64,000 nucleotides of DNA from Gemmatimonadota bacterium (GCA_027307165.1 DAHUXM010000014.1:22240-86239); one strand, 5' to 3'. Counted from the first letter of the stretch, positions 8,885 through 18,588 are shown. A program made the numbers and translations. Notes: generated by a model from the letters alone, not told the origin.

Positions 8885-11800
8885 TCATATAATCATCTCG
8901 GTGATCGGCGGTAGCTCTCCAGGCGTAAATATCCACGGGGTGCGTCCACCGCTCGGTACGCCCCAAAGAGTTGGAGCGTTCCACCCGGGAGTTTTAGTCG
9001 GATCTATACAGCGGCCAACAGCAGCGCAAAACGAGTCCATTATTTGCTGGCCCGTATTTTTGATTGATTGAAGGGGTGATGAGTTGTTGCTGTCGCCATT
9101 CTGTGTACTGTCCGGCTTTGGCTTGTTCGGATCCACCACGAGCCCGATTGGATCATTCTCGGGGGGAAGGTTCTTTCCCTCTTGGTAACTCTCCGCTGGA
9201 TCCCCATGACGGCCGCCAACCATATCCTGAGTTTGAGGAGGTCCGTCTTGTTTTACCTGGGGACGGCACCAATCGCCTATAAAGTTCAAAGGTATGATCG
9301 CAAGACAAACAGTGTGGCGCAGCCACCAAGGTGCTTCGCCACTTGGATCCCGACCATTGACCGGATCATTTTTGGCAAACAAGTATGGATTGATGCCACC
9401 CTTAAGCCCTATTGGATCTTCACTGACGAACCGGCCTTGCACCGGATCGTACCAGCGCGCTCTCACCTGCGAGAGCCAAAGACGTGAGTCAACCGGCAGG
9501 CCCTTCCACGCGAGACGGTTGGTCGTATCCCCAGTCACCGTCTGTATGTCTCCCCAGTCGTCATAGGAGATCGTCTGTGCCACGTGCGTGGAGTCGTATA
9601 CCGTGCCAGTGACGTTCCCCATGTCATCCAGCACGAAGTATTGAACTCCAGTCACCGCAGTGGCTCCGGTCAGGAGCGCATAGGGGTGATCGGTGCCAGC
9701 GTCATAGACATACTCGCCCTCTCTGTTCCCCAGCGAGTCCAAGTCGGCCAAGACATTGCCTCTGTCGTACAGCGTCACTCTAGCGATGTGATTATCGCTC
9801 CCCTTCCGCATCACCACGGGCTGGCCCAATGGATCGTAATCGAAGTTCTCCATTCCTCCCCAGTCAGAGCCACCCGAGAGGAGCCTATTGTCAGAACTCC
9901 AGTGATAGGACCAAATCACATCGTGCAGCGGCATGAAGCGTATTGTGACGTTGCCATCGGCGTCATACGCGTAATACAGCTCCATGCCCGAGTAGGTGAC
10001 CACTCTCATCTGATCGCCCACGCCCAGCGTATCTCCCGGGTCGGCCCTGTTCCCGGCGGCGTCGTACCTGTACAGCTGTGGAGCGACCACGCTATCGATC
10101 GGGCAGTTCACCATGCCGTAATTGACATCGTATCGGTCGCGATTCTGGCTGCAGGCCCACGAATAACCGCTCGCATCGGTCGCACCCGCGTAACGTCCTA
10201 GCGCGTCGTAGGCAAAGACACGATTGGTTACGACAGTATCGGTACCAGTTTGCGCTCGGCTGTCTGCCCGTATTCGTCCGGCCGAATCTACGCGGTATGC
10301 GGCAGACAGGTACCCCGAGATGCCCGGGTTGTAGCTCTGTGTCACGTGCGACCCGGTGCTGAGGTACAGCCCGCTTCCACTGCCGCCAGTAGGCCATGCG
10401 GTTGAGACGCGTCTGCCAGGAGCGTCGTAGATGAAGTTGCCATGCCCGATATTGAGTCCTAGATCGATCGACTTGAGCGTACCGCTCGTGGAATCGCGCA
10501 CGTAACGGCGTGTGACGAACTGCGCTGGCGCTCCATCGCTCGAAATCGTGGTCGAGTCGGTGCCTCCCGCATCAGCGCTGTGATAATGCACGACCGTGTA
10601 CGTATGCCGCGTCACACCTTGTGCCAGCATGGTCGTCTGTACCGTATCAAGTACTGCGGTTGGCACTGATACTGTGCGCATCGAATCGGTCGTATTAGCA
10701 ACAGTCCGGATCAGTCCGTTCGGCGAATATGTGAACCGATCTTCACTGGTACTGTCGCCCATCTTGCTCAGCACTCGGCCCAGCGGATCGTATGTCAGGT
10801 CTATCCGTTGCCCACGCCTGTTGGTAGTGCTTGTGGGTCGGCTGTCCAAGTCGTACCTGGCCGTGGTTGCGAGGGTCGATGAAGCATAACCGAAGTGCCG
10901 TGTAGTTCTCCCCAAGGCATCGTATTCCGTGGAATCGACATGGCTCAACTGATCCCGCACCGATACCGGAAGTATTGCGTCGTACTTGATCCTGACCGGG
11001 TTCGCGCCAACGCTGTCGTACGAGGCCGTCACGCGGTTGAGAGAGTCGTACACCACGCGCGTCCTGGGAAATTGCGGCGCCTTGGTCGAAGTGTCGCGAC
11101 CATAGGAGTCGAAATACGACTGTGTCATCCGGTTACCCGGATCTGTCTCGGTCGAGAGATTTCCGAAGTTTGAATCGTATTGATAGGTCACTAGTCCTGT
11201 GTCAGCACGAAACATGGTCGCCACGTTCTTTGTCACCGGATCGTACGTGAACTCGGTCGTGTCTCCAGCTACCGTACCGTAATGTGTCCTGAGTACACGG
11301 CCCAAACTGTCGAGAGTGTTGCTAACGCTTACGACTCCGCTACCGGAAACGCCCTGCAACTGGCTTCTCGCACCATAAATATACGACGCCATTTGCTGGC
11401 CAGCTGCGCGCTGGGTGAGTAACAATCCGTTGCTCAGGTTATATGTTGCCGAGTCTGCGCTTCCGTCGGGGTGCGTCACTACGGTTGGCAGAAAGCCCTG
11501 CCGCGTGATCGTCGTAACGTTGCCGAGCGCGTCGACGGTCTTGAGCGGCTCGCCCCATCGATCGGGATATATCGTTGATACGTAGCCCTTTGGATCTGTA
11601 ACGCGAGCGGCGATTGTATCAGCATCAAGTAACGGAGCATGGTTACTTGCCGTAGCAACGGTCGGTACACCCACAGCCTGCCAAGCTGCGATGTTGGTGG
11701 TCGGCGTACCCGTCGTAGTTGACCCGCCTCCGGCGTCGATTGGTACTAGGGGACTTACGATCCGTGACAGCTTCCACGTCAGGTCATAGTCGTACGTCGT

Positions 11801-14800
11801 CGTGTTGCCGCGCCGGTCGGTGATCGTACTGAGCCGACCCGATCCGTCATAGCCGTAACTATCGTATCCGCCATCCGGGTCGGTGACTCGCGTCAGATGT
11901 CCAGTGGTCGGATCGACCGTCACGCTGGTTGTGCGCCCGCCAGTACCGCCGGTCTCTGTGATTGACTGAAGGTGGTGATTGGCATCGTATGACAACACGA
12001 GATACGGTGCCGATGCCGAGCTGCCACTCGATCGCATTGGCTCGATGATGTTCGTCACCTGCAAGCTGTCCAGACCACCGTAGTTGAACGTCGTCTTTCT
12101 TCCCAGCCTATCGATCGCGGCCAGCATGCGACCACCGCCGTCAAACAGCACCTTGCTGCTATCCTGGTACGTCCTGATCCAGGTTGCGACGCTGTCGAAG
12201 TGGAGGGTACTGAAGTCTGCCGCCATAGCGCCATTACTAGCGAAGTATGTTGCCGACCCGTCCCCGTTTTCGATCATGTAGCCACCGCTGGGTGAGCCTG
12301 AGCCTTCCGGAGTCGGCCAGAAGTGCTGCAGACCGGCAATCGTCCAACCCTTGGCAATCGGTGAAGATTGCGTGTTGAGTGTCGAATTGACAATCATGAG
12401 TTGCGTCTTCACTGGTGTCACATCGCTCATGCCGTTGGCGTAATGAGCCGTCACAACCAGTGTCACGGAGTCGATTCCCGTCCCATAGCTGGACATGTCG
12501 AGCTGGCCAGCCAGTCTATAGGTCGTGGCAGGACTGCTCGTGCCGGCGAATGTGAGTACCGAATCTCCGTTGGTGAAGAGGAGGTGGGCACCGAGCCGCT
12601 TCACCTCCAGCGTGTAGCTCTGGATGTTGGCTGGAGCCGAAGGTACGGAAACGTCGGCGTAGATGAATGGCCTCGGGAAGGCGCGGTCTCCGTTATAGGC
12701 AAGCGTCACGCTCCGCGGAGTGTTCAGCGTGTAGTACGGAACCGTACTCCGGCTCGCAGTCATTGCGAAGCACGACGCTGCACACAGGCTCATGTCCTGA
12801 TCGTCGTTGTTCATGAATGCCGTCGACACGTGAACGGCGTTCGGCGAATGAACGTTCACGGCAACGGCTGCGGAGTCGGAATATGTTCCGCCGTCATTTG
12901 CCACTACGTGAAGCATGACGGTGCCAGAGGAATAGTCCCTGCCGCCGCCGGTAAACCGTACTGTCACAGTTTTCTGCTGTGACGGCAGGAGCGATATCGG
13001 CGTCGATGGCTGCTGGCAAGCTGTAGCCGCAGTGCCATCGCACGAGGCGGATACGGAATAAGACATCGAATCCAGTCCGATGTTCTTGACCGTGAACGTC
13101 GCTGTATCGAGGACGCCTGATGCAACTGTATCGGGTGAGCCAACAGTGGCGATCTGCACCATGTAGCTCTTGATCCGGACCAGAATGGAATCCGTAGCGG
13201 TGCCAGCAAGGTTGCTGACTGTTGCCACGACCGAGCCTGTGGCATTGGGAGCGCCTGAGGTCGTATATGAAGCTGAAAGGCTCGTATCTCCCTTGGCGCC
13301 TACGCCAATTGTTCCGGAGCTCGGCGTGCACGACGCCGCGTTGTAGCAAGCAATGTTCCACGAGTAGTTCTCAGCCACGGCGTTCGGATTGTGAATCATG
13401 AACGAGTGCGTCTCGGACGCACCGTTGAATTCCACGACAGACGGTGTCGTCGTGGTGATCGACGCTGGAAGCTGGGTTATGACAATCGTCGCCGGACCGG
13501 ACGTACTATCAGTGCCTTCGGTAGCGACTAGAGTCATCGTGGACGATGTCCCAGCGTCGCCGGCGTTGAAACGCACCTGGACCGTGACACTCGCTCCAGC
13601 TGCAACCGTGTCGGGTGCCGGCGTGACGACCGCACAGCTTGCCGGAATCGCAGCCTCGCCAACATCATCCACGCACGAGACAGTGTAGCTGTAAGTGGCG
13701 CGGGAGCTTCCGTTGTTCGTCACTGTGAACGACTGAATCAGGCCAACGCCGCCCTCATTGAATCCTCCCGGCGGTATGCCTTGAGCCGTGACCGACGGTG
13801 CGACCCAGGGATAGTATGTGAGCGTCTTGATGCCGGTGTTAGTCCAGGTACTGTAGGATGCGGTAAGGGAGACCGTATCAGTCGGAGCAGACGTTGAAGC
13901 CTCCCATCGAACTGGAACCAACGCTTCTTCCTGAGGCAGAAGATCCACGTGACTCTGCATGGAATTAGCCAGGGCACAGGTCGGTATGTTCGGACTGCAG
14001 TGGGGAGCCACGCTGTAGTTTGCTTCAGTGTTACCCTGGTTCCTGACGGTAAACGTGTCGACTACCAATTGTCCGATTACGAGCGGTCCAGATTCGCTCA
14101 ACGGCACCACCCCGGGCGTGTAATCAGGAGCGGGAGGCACCGTCACCGAGAAGGTATACTGACCGGTGTACGGATTATTCCAGTCATCGGTGTAGAGCGC
14201 CGTGAGCTTGACCGTCCCCGCACCACCCGCTGTGCCACTGCTGGCGGTTGCCACCACGCTCGCCGTCGCCGGGCTACCGGGCGAGATGCCAACCGATCCT
14301 GGGCTCGGGGTCGTGCTACAGCTCAACGTGCCAGTGCACGTTGCCGTGAGCCCGTAGGTAACCGTGCTGGTATTGTTCCCAGTAGCCGTGATGGTGAAGC
14401 CGTATGTGGCACTTCCGCCAGGTTCCGGCGGTGTTGGCGCTCCCTGTTCTGCTACGCCAACGTCTTCCGACATTGGCACGATCGTACCACTTGCACTGTT
14501 CGTCTCAGCGTACGGGGATGTGGCGGTCAGCGTCGCCGTTGCATTTCCGCTGCTCGCGGGGTTTGTCGTGAAATGGACCTCAGCCGTGATAGTTCCGTTG
14601 GGTGCCACCGATCCTGTGGGAGAGGCGACCGAGCACGTATCCGCGACGACGTTGCTACAGATTGCGGTGAGATTGTAGGTGGCCGCGGTATTGCCGGTGT
14701 TCTTGATCGTGAAGTATGGGAAGCCCGTGCTCACGTTCTGCTGCGTCCACTCGGTCGGCTGGGTTGTGGTGACCGATGGCTGCGCACTCGGCAGCGTCAC

Positions 14801-15259
14801 CGTAACGGAGCCGTCGACATAGTTGGCAGAGGGCCAGTTTGCCGTGAGCATTATGGTGCCCGAACCTGTGGCTGCCGTATGAAACGTCACAGTCACAGGA
14901 ACGCTGCCTCCGTAAGGAACTGATGCGCTCGATGGCGACAGGGAGCAGTTGCTGACCGCTCCCGCACACGAGCTGATGCTGAACGTCGCCGTGGTATTCG
15001 CTGTGCCCGTATTCTCGACATAGAACACGTAGGTCTGCGAGGTACTGTTGCCGACGGCCGTGGTGCTCCCGTTCACCGGACTCACGTCGAGTATCGCATT
15101 GCCGCCTATCATCGGCATTGCACCTGGCTTCGTGCCCTGGGCGTGCGACAGTGCCGGAGTGAGTGTCGAACACAACGCGACGGCCGAGAGACAGATCCCG
15201 ACTGCCGGGCGAAGCAGGATGAGAGCAATGCGAGAATCCGATCTCGGATAATTACTCAT
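8885..15259 (-). CDS. Giant Sec-exported Rhs/YD-repeat protein with seven Ig-like domains
   Basis: 2124 residues. A signal peptide of about 40 residues ends ALSHAQG. Seven tandem Ig-like domains of roughly 100-110 residues follow (about residues 50-790), each with one cysteine pair, for example CAGAVSNC, CSNVVADTC, CTGTLSC, CSPNIPTC and CYNAASC. A linker and then many YD repeats follow (DPDGGYDSYGYDGSGRLSTI). The Rhs core ends RARWYDPVQGRFVSEDPIGL...GGINPYLFAKNDPVNGRDPSG. The variable tail of about 150 residues has four cysteines and no recognised toxin motif. Rhs proteins usually encapsulate and deliver C-terminal toxins. It lies directly downstream of a type II secretion operon and has a sigma-54-like promoter. 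Confidence 0.93.
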   Translation of the reverse strand: MSNYPRSDSRIALILLRPAVGICLSAVALCSTLTPALSHAQGTKPGAMPMIGGNAILDVSPVNGSTTAVGNSTSQTYVFYVENTGTANTTATFSISSCAGAVSNCSLSPSSASVPYGGSVPVTVTFHTAATGSGTIMLTANWPSANYVDGSVTVTLPSAQPSVTTTQPTEWTQQNVSTGFPYFTIKNTGNTAATYNLTAICSNVVADTCSVASPTGSVAPNGTITAEVHFTTNPASSGNATATLTATSPYAETNSASGTIVPMSEDVGVAEQGAPTPPEPGGSATYGFTITATGNNTSTVTYGLTATCTGTLSCSTTPSPGSVGISPGSPATASVVATASSGTAGGAGTVKLTALYTDDWNNPYTGQYTFSVTVPPAPDYTPGVVPLSESGPLVIGQLVVDTFTVRNQGNTEANYSVAPHCSPNIPTCALANSMQSHVDLLPQEEALVPVRWEASTSAPTDTVSLTASYSTWTNTGIKTLTYYPWVAPSVTAQGIPPGGFNEGGVGLIQSFTVTNNGSSRATYSYTVSCVDDVGEAAIPASCAVVTPAPDTVAAGASVTVQVRFNAGDAGTSSTMTLVATEGTDSTSGPATIVITQLPASITTTTPSVVEFNGASETHSFMIHNPNAVAENYSWNIACYNAASCTPSSGTIGVGAKGDTSLSASYTTSGAPNATGSVVATVSNLAGTATDSILVRIKSYMVQIATVGSPDTVASGVLDTATFTVKNIGLDSMSYSVSASCDGTAATACQQPSTPISLLPSQQKTVTVRFTGGGRDYSSGTVMLHVVANDGGTYSDSAAVAVNVHSPNAVHVSTAFMNNDDQDMSLCAASCFAMTASRSTVPYYTLNTPRSVTLAYNGDRAFPRPFIYADVSVPSAPANIQSYTLEVKRLGAHLLFTNGDSVLTFAGTSSPATTYRLAGQLDMSSYGTGIDSVTLVVTAHYANGMSDVTPVKTQLMIVNSTLNTQSSPIAKGWTIAGLQHFWPTPEGSGSPSGGYMIENGDGSATYFASNGAMAADFSTLHFDSVATWIRTYQDSSKVLFDGGGRMLAAIDRLGRKTTFNYGGLDSLQVTNIIEPMRSSGSSASAPYLVLSYDANHHLQSITETGGTGGRTTSVTVDPTTGHLTRVTDPDGGYDSYGYDGSGRLSTITDRRGNTTTYDYDLTWKLSRIVSPLVPIDAGGGSTTTGTPTTNIAAWQAVGVPTVATASNHAPLLDADTIAARVTDPKGYVSTIYPDRWGEPLKTVDALGNVTTITRQGFLPTVVTHPDGSADSATYNLSNGLLLTQRAAGQQMASYIYGARSQLQGVSGSGVVSVSNTLDSLGRVLRTHYGTVAGDTTEFTYDPVTKNVATMFRADTGLVTYQYDSNFGNLSTETDPGNRMTQSYFDSYGRDTSTKAPQFPRTRVVYDSLNRVTASYDSVGANPVRIKYDAILPVSVRDQLSHVDSTEYDALGRTTRHFGYASSTLATTARYDLDSRPTSTTNRRGQRIDLTYDPLGRVLSKMGDSTSEDRFTYSPNGLIRTVANTTDSMRTVSVPTAVLDTVQTTMLAQGVTRHTYTVVHYHSADAGGTDSTTISSDGAPAQFVTRRYVRDSTSGTLKSIDLGLNIGHGNFIYDAPGRRVSTAWPTGGSGSGLYLSTGSHVTQSYNPGISGYLSAAYRVDSAGRIRADSRAQTGTDTVVTNRVFAYDALGRYAGATDASGYSWACSQNRDRYDVNYGMVNCPIDSVVAPQLYRYDAAGNRADPGDTLGVGDQMRVVTYSGMELYYAYDADGNVTIRFMPLHDVIWSYHWSSDNRLLSGGSDWGGMENFDYDPLGQPVVMRKGSDNHIARVTLYDRGNVLADLDSLGNREGEYVYDAGTDHPYALLTGATAVTGVQYFVLDDMGNVTGTVYDSTHVAQTISYDDWGDIQTVTGDTTNRLAWKGLPVDSRLWLSQVRARWYDPVQGRFVSEDPIGLKGGINPYLFAKNDPVNGRDPSGEAPWWLRHTVCLAIIPLNFIGDWCRPQVKQDGPPQTQDMVGGRHGDPAESYQEGKNLPPENDPIGLVVDPNKPKPDSTQNGDSNNSSPLQSIKNTGQQIMDSFCAAVGRCIDPTKTPGWNAPTLWGVPSGGRTPWIFTPGELPPITEMII

Positions 15260-15403
15260 GACGATGCGAGGGCGTGAGAGGGGATGAGTCGACCGAGCAG
15301 CCAGAAGGCGGGGATACTTCTCACCGGTGTAGACGCAATCCGGTGACGCACGAGAGGCGTCCTGGGAGATGGCGGCGACGATGGCAGCATGACTGGCGGC
15401 ATA

Positions 15404-15419
15404 GGCACGCCGAGTGCCA
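15404..15419 (-). promoter_or_regulatory. Sigma-54-type -24/-12 promoter candidate for the Rhs gene
   Basis: On the minus strand the sequence is TGGCACTCGGCGTGCC: GG-N10-GC, or TGGC-N7-GTGC against the consensus TGGC-N7-TTGC, one mismatch in the eight core bases. A transcript would start near 15393 and leave a leader of about 130 bases before the Rhs ATG. An enhancer-binding protein gene lies just upstream. Confidence 0.6.
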
Positions 15420-15429
15420 TTTCAACACA

Positions 15430-15464
15430 AACGCTAAGTCGCGTTACCTCAACGACTTAGCGTT
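15430..15464. promoter_or_regulatory. 12-bp inverted repeat upstream of the Rhs promoter
   Basis: AACGCTAAGTCG (15430-15441) and CGACTTAGCGTT (15453-15464) are perfect inverted arms with an 11-base spacer. The centre lies about 54 bases upstream of the predicted start. It could bind a regulator, or form a hairpin ending the operon transcript that runs through it. Confidence 0.65.
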
Positions 15465-15478
15465 CACTCACCTTCCGG

Positions 15479-15533
15479 TTGTCGCATTTTGTCGCGCGAC
15501 AGTCGCACCTTGTCGCGCGACAAAATGCGACAA
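15479..15533. promoter_or_regulatory. 22-bp inverted repeat with TGTCGCGCGACA sites, candidate enhancer
   Basis: 15479-15500 (TTGTCGCATTTTGTCGCGCG and AC) is perfectly inverted at 15512-15533 with an 11-base spacer. Each arm contains the 12-bp palindrome TGTCGCGCGACA, so there are two full sites and additional TGTCGC(A) half-sites. The centre is about 113 bases upstream of the predicted Rhs transcription start, the usual distance for a sigma-54 upstream activating sequence. It lies between the enhancer-binding protein gene and the Rhs promoter. A rho-independent terminator is less likely because no T-run follows. Confidence 0.7.
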
Positions 15534-15548
15534 CCACTCGTTCCTACA

Positions 15549-16568
15549 TCACGACCGGATCACTCGCGTATGCTCCTCGGACTCGCCCAACTCCTCCACC
15601 GCAGACACTGGCACACGACTCAACCCACGCGGAGCGCCTGACAGTCCCAACCTCTGCATGCGTCGATAAACTGTCGAGCGATCGACTCCTAGCGCTCGCG
15701 CAACGACATTCACGTTGCCTTGATAGGCAGCGAGCAATTCAAGGAACTTGCGCCGGTCGTTTTCCAGTTGCGATTCCAGTCCCACGGCTCCGCCACGCCC
15801 CCACGCAAGAACCTGCGTCACGTGCATTTCGCCTATGGTATTTCCGTTCGCGAGAAACGCCGCATGTTCGATCGCCTGCCGGAGTTCACGAACGTTGCCA
15901 GGCCAACTGTAGGCCTCGAGGCGTCGAAGCGCAGTCGGCGTGAAGCTTATCTCGCCCGTGTTTGACGAGCCGGCAATCATCCGTGCAAAGTGCGCTGTCA
16001 ACGGAGCGATATCCTCTGGATGATCGCGAAGCGCCGGAACTGTTATGACGATTCCCCGCAAACGGAATAGCAGATCCGTGCGGAATCGCCCGTCGCCTGA
16101 AGCCACCAGAAGATTGACGTTGGTAGCTGTAACGAGGCGGAAGTCCACCTTCTCGGTCACATCCGATCCGACAGCCGAAACCTCGTATGCATCGAGCACC
16201 CGCAGCATCTTGGCTTGTACCAGCGGAGACAGCTCGCCAATCTCGTCGATAAATGCTGTGCCATGATTGGCACTGCGCAACAGGCCGGCACGATCGCGTA
16301 CCGCTCCGCTGAACGCTCCACGCACGTGGCCGAGCACTTCGGTCTCGAACAACGATTCCGGTATCGCCGCGGCGTTGAAGCTCACAAACCGACCTCGCCG
16401 TCCACTCTCGACATGCAACCCGTGAGCAACCAATTCCTTCCCGGCGCCGGTTGGACCCTGAATCAACACCGGCGCCGAGTGCGGGGCCGCCCGGCGGACT
16501 GTCTCACGCAGATTTCGGGCGACGGCTGACGTACCAATGATCAGCTCATTCACGCTGGTATGTGTCAT
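15549..16568 (-). CDS. Sigma-54 enhancer-binding protein without a sensor domain (PspF-like layout)
   Basis: 339 residues. The AAA+ domain starts almost at the N-terminus: Walker A GPTGAGKE (38-45), sigma-54 contact loop GAFSGA (84-89; GAFTGA in most members), Walker B GTAFIDEIGEL (103-113). WPGNVRELRQAIEHA follows, then a Fis-type HTH, VVARALGVDRSTVYRRMQRL, near residues 291-310. There is no receiver, PAS or GAF domain, so activity must be set by expression or a partner protein. Its ATG overlaps the gspD stop by four bases (ATGA), making it the last gene of the secretion operon. The likely targets are the Rhs gene downstream and possibly the operon itself. Confidence 0.92.
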   Translation of the reverse strand: MTHTSVNELIIGTSAVARNLRETVRRAAPHSAPVLIQGPTGAGKELVAHGLHVESGRRGRFVSFNAAAIPESLFETEVLGHVRGAFSGAVRDRAGLLRSANHGTAFIDEIGELSPLVQAKMLRVLDAYEVSAVGSDVTEKVDFRLVTATNVNLLVASGDGRFRTDLLFRLRGIVITVPALRDHPEDIAPLTAHFARMIAGSSNTGEISFTPTALRRLEAYSWPGNVRELRQAIEHAAFLANGNTIGEMHVTQVLAWGRGGAVGLESQLENDRRKFLELLAAYQGNVNVVARALGVDRSTVYRRMQRLGLSGAPRGLSRVPVSAVEELGESEEHTRVIRS

Positions 16569-18085
16569 TTGTTCTGGTCTCCGGCTCGCTTCTGCAAAGG
16601 CTTGGTTAGTTGGTCCGCATCATCGTCAGTCCGAATCACGTGCGGCGTGATGAAAAGGAACAGCTCCGTTTCGGATGTAGAGCGCTTGACATGGCCGAAC
16701 AGCGCACCGAGAATCGGAATGCTGGACAGAATGGGAACGCCTCCCTGTGTCGATTCGTGTTGTCGATCCGTCAGACCACCGATTACTACGGTCTGGCCAT
16801 CTTTGAGAAGAAGCTGCGTCTGAACGGATCTGGTAGAGATGACCGGCGCATCGAATTGCGTCTGGTCCGTCGCTGCGCTTACCTCCTGGCTCACTTGCAA
16901 CGTGACATATCCGTCCGACGAAATAGTGGGACGCACCGACAATTTCGTTCCAACATCCTTGTACTGGACTACCTGATCCCGTGATGCCCCATCGGTGGGG
17001 AGCGAACGCGATATCTCGACGAACGGCTGCTGACTGCCAACGAGGATCTGGGCTTCCTCGTTGTTGGCGGCTATCACTGTCGGTCGCGACACGATGGTCA
17101 CCTCTCCCTTGGAGGCCGCGGCGCGAACGGTAGCTTCGAGATCAGGATCGCCTCCGATGCCTACCACGTGAAGGCTCGCATCTCCGGCAGCTATACCTGT
17201 GGAGTAGCCATCATAGGTCGTGCGCGGATGACCTGGTATGCGAGCGGCGGGAAGATTGACATCGACTCCTAACTCGAGTGATCGATCGCGACTGACCTCC
17301 ACAACCAGGACTTCGATCAGCGCCTGCAGTGGTCGTACATCGAGCTCCTTAACCGCCGCTGCGATCAACGCGAAGTCACTGGGATTCGCCCTGATCAGGA
17401 GCGCATTCGTAGATGCATCGGGGACGATCGTGGTCTCCCCTGATAGTGTTGCAGAGCCTTGAGTGACTGCACCACTCAGCAGACCAGACGGAGCAGCGGT
17501 AGCAGGCGGCCCCGTCATGGCATTGAAACTGGACTGGCGCTGCTGCGAGAGCTGCTGAGAAAGAGTTGAGGACTTGCTTCCTATCTCGCCAAATGCGCTG
17601 GCTCTTCCGTACAGGGAATTCACAGTTGCGGCCACATCGGCTGCGCGCGCATGACTCAAGCGTATGACGTATAACCGCGCATCGCCACCGGGTGGCGCTC
17701 TCGCGGATGCAGCGTTGGGTTCGGGTAAGGAGGGCGGCTTTTGCCTGATTTGATACGGGCCACCGGAGTCAGCGACGAGCTCGAGATTCTCACCCCGGAG
17801 CGTCGCTTTGAGAAGCGGCAGCACTTCCGCGACACGAATCGCGTGCGGAGTCTGTAGTGTGACCTTGCTGTTACCGATCGGTCCGAATACGACCGGGCGA
17901 TCCAGGTACTGTCCCAGGGCCTGAATGGCCGTCCGGACATCGACGTCGATGAGATGGATCGACACGGTGTCCGGCAGCGCCGTTTTGGCCTGGGCGAAAA
18001 GTCTTAACGGCGTAAGTGTACATATCCCCACAACAGCCAGAACTGCGACAACAGCAGCACGACAGCGTTGGTCGAATCCGTTCAT
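16565..18085 (-). CDS. gspD: Type II secretion secretin GspD/PilQ-like
   Basis: 506 residues, short for GspD. A signal peptide ends near LFAQA. An N0-like domain (VSIHLIDVDVRTAIQALGQY) and one N-domain (LYVIRLSHARAADVAATVNSL) follow. A Ser/Gln/Ala-rich linker comes next, then the secretin core: TTIVPDASTNALLIRANPSD, VEISRSL, VGTKLSVRPTISSDGYVTLQ and VPILSSIPILGALFG. It forms the outer-membrane channel. The ATG at 18085 shares one base with the previous stop (TGATG) and is preceded by GGCGGGAG. Fewer N domains than classical GspD makes it intermediate with PilQ; operon context favours type II secretion. Confidence 0.92.
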   Translation of the reverse strand: MNGFDQRCRAAVVAVLAVVGICTLTPLRLFAQAKTALPDTVSIHLIDVDVRTAIQALGQYLDRPVVFGPIGNSKVTLQTPHAIRVAEVLPLLKATLRGENLELVADSGGPYQIRQKPPSLPEPNAASARAPPGGDARLYVIRLSHARAADVAATVNSLYGRASAFGEIGSKSSTLSQQLSQQRQSSFNAMTGPPATAAPSGLLSGAVTQGSATLSGETTIVPDASTNALLIRANPSDFALIAAAVKELDVRPLQALIEVLVVEVSRDRSLELGVDVNLPAARIPGHPRTTYDGYSTGIAAGDASLHVVGIGGDPDLEATVRAAASKGEVTIVSRPTVIAANNEEAQILVGSQQPFVEISRSLPTDGASRDQVVQYKDVGTKLSVRPTISSDGYVTLQVSQEVSAATDQTQFDAPVISTRSVQTQLLLKDGQTVVIGGLTDRQHESTQGGVPILSSIPILGALFGHVKRSTSETELFLFITPHVIRTDDDADQLTKPLQKRAGDQNK

Positions 18086-18588
18086 CAAACTCCCGCCTTT
18101 GCTAGAGTTACGGTCCACGTCGAATCTCTCACGCGTACTGTGACGCCATCCTTGTTGACGCTGCGGATTGCAACGGTCCCAAGCGTGTCGCCAGACGACA
18201 CCACGATCGTACCATCACGACCCGGGATACCGGAAATGATTGCGCGCCATGGAGGACCACCAATGGTTCCATGTAGCACGATGCGTACGATTGGCGCAGC
18301 AGGTACCGGTGGCGCAGGAACACCGCTTGCTGCGATCGCGAATGCCACCATCGCTGGTTTACGATCCACACGAAAGGGATCGTGCGTGACGATGTGACTG
18401 GATGCGCTATCCAATGAATCGCTATCGAATGCTGCCATTCTTGGGATCGCACCGGAGCCGAGTAAACGGCCGCTCGCGCTTGCGGCTGCAATGTCGTCCC
18501 TATGTGCGAGCATGACCTCTCGGCCCATCAAACCGAGAACCGACACTGTGCAGGCCCAGAGGCCGCGCTCCAATTGCCGGCGATTCAT
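18085..18588 (-). CDS. GspC/PilP-like inner-membrane coupling protein
   Basis: 167 residues. One N-terminal hydrophobic segment (LWACTVSVLGLMG) precedes a periplasmic region. The C-terminal beta-rich stretch IVRIVLHGTIGGPPWRAIIS, followed by GDTLGTVAIRSVNKDGVTVR, matches the homology-region pattern of GspC and PilP proteins. These link the inner-membrane platform to the secretin. No PDZ domain is present. Overlaps gspM by four bases (ATGA) and gspD by one. Assignment to GspC rather than GspN or PilP rests on position and fold pattern only. Confidence 0.7.
   Translation of the reverse strand: MNRRQLERGLWACTVSVLGLMGREVMLAHRDDIAAASASGRLLGSGAIPRMAAFDSDSLDSASSHIVTHDPFRVDRKPAMVAFAIAASGVPAPPVPAAPIVRIVLHGTIGGPPWRAIISGIPGRDGTIVVSSGDTLGTVAIRSVNKDGVTVRVRDSTWTVTLAKAGV

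Noticed and set aside
13949..14923. 324-codon plus-strand frame inside the Rhs gene
   Set aside because: Arg-rich shadow text opposite intact Ig-like repeats with conserved cysteines.
15479..15533. Rho-independent terminator of the secretion operon
   Set aside because: Strong stem but a long 11-base spacer, no T-run on the operon strand, and internal repeated sites point to protein binding; not fully excluded.
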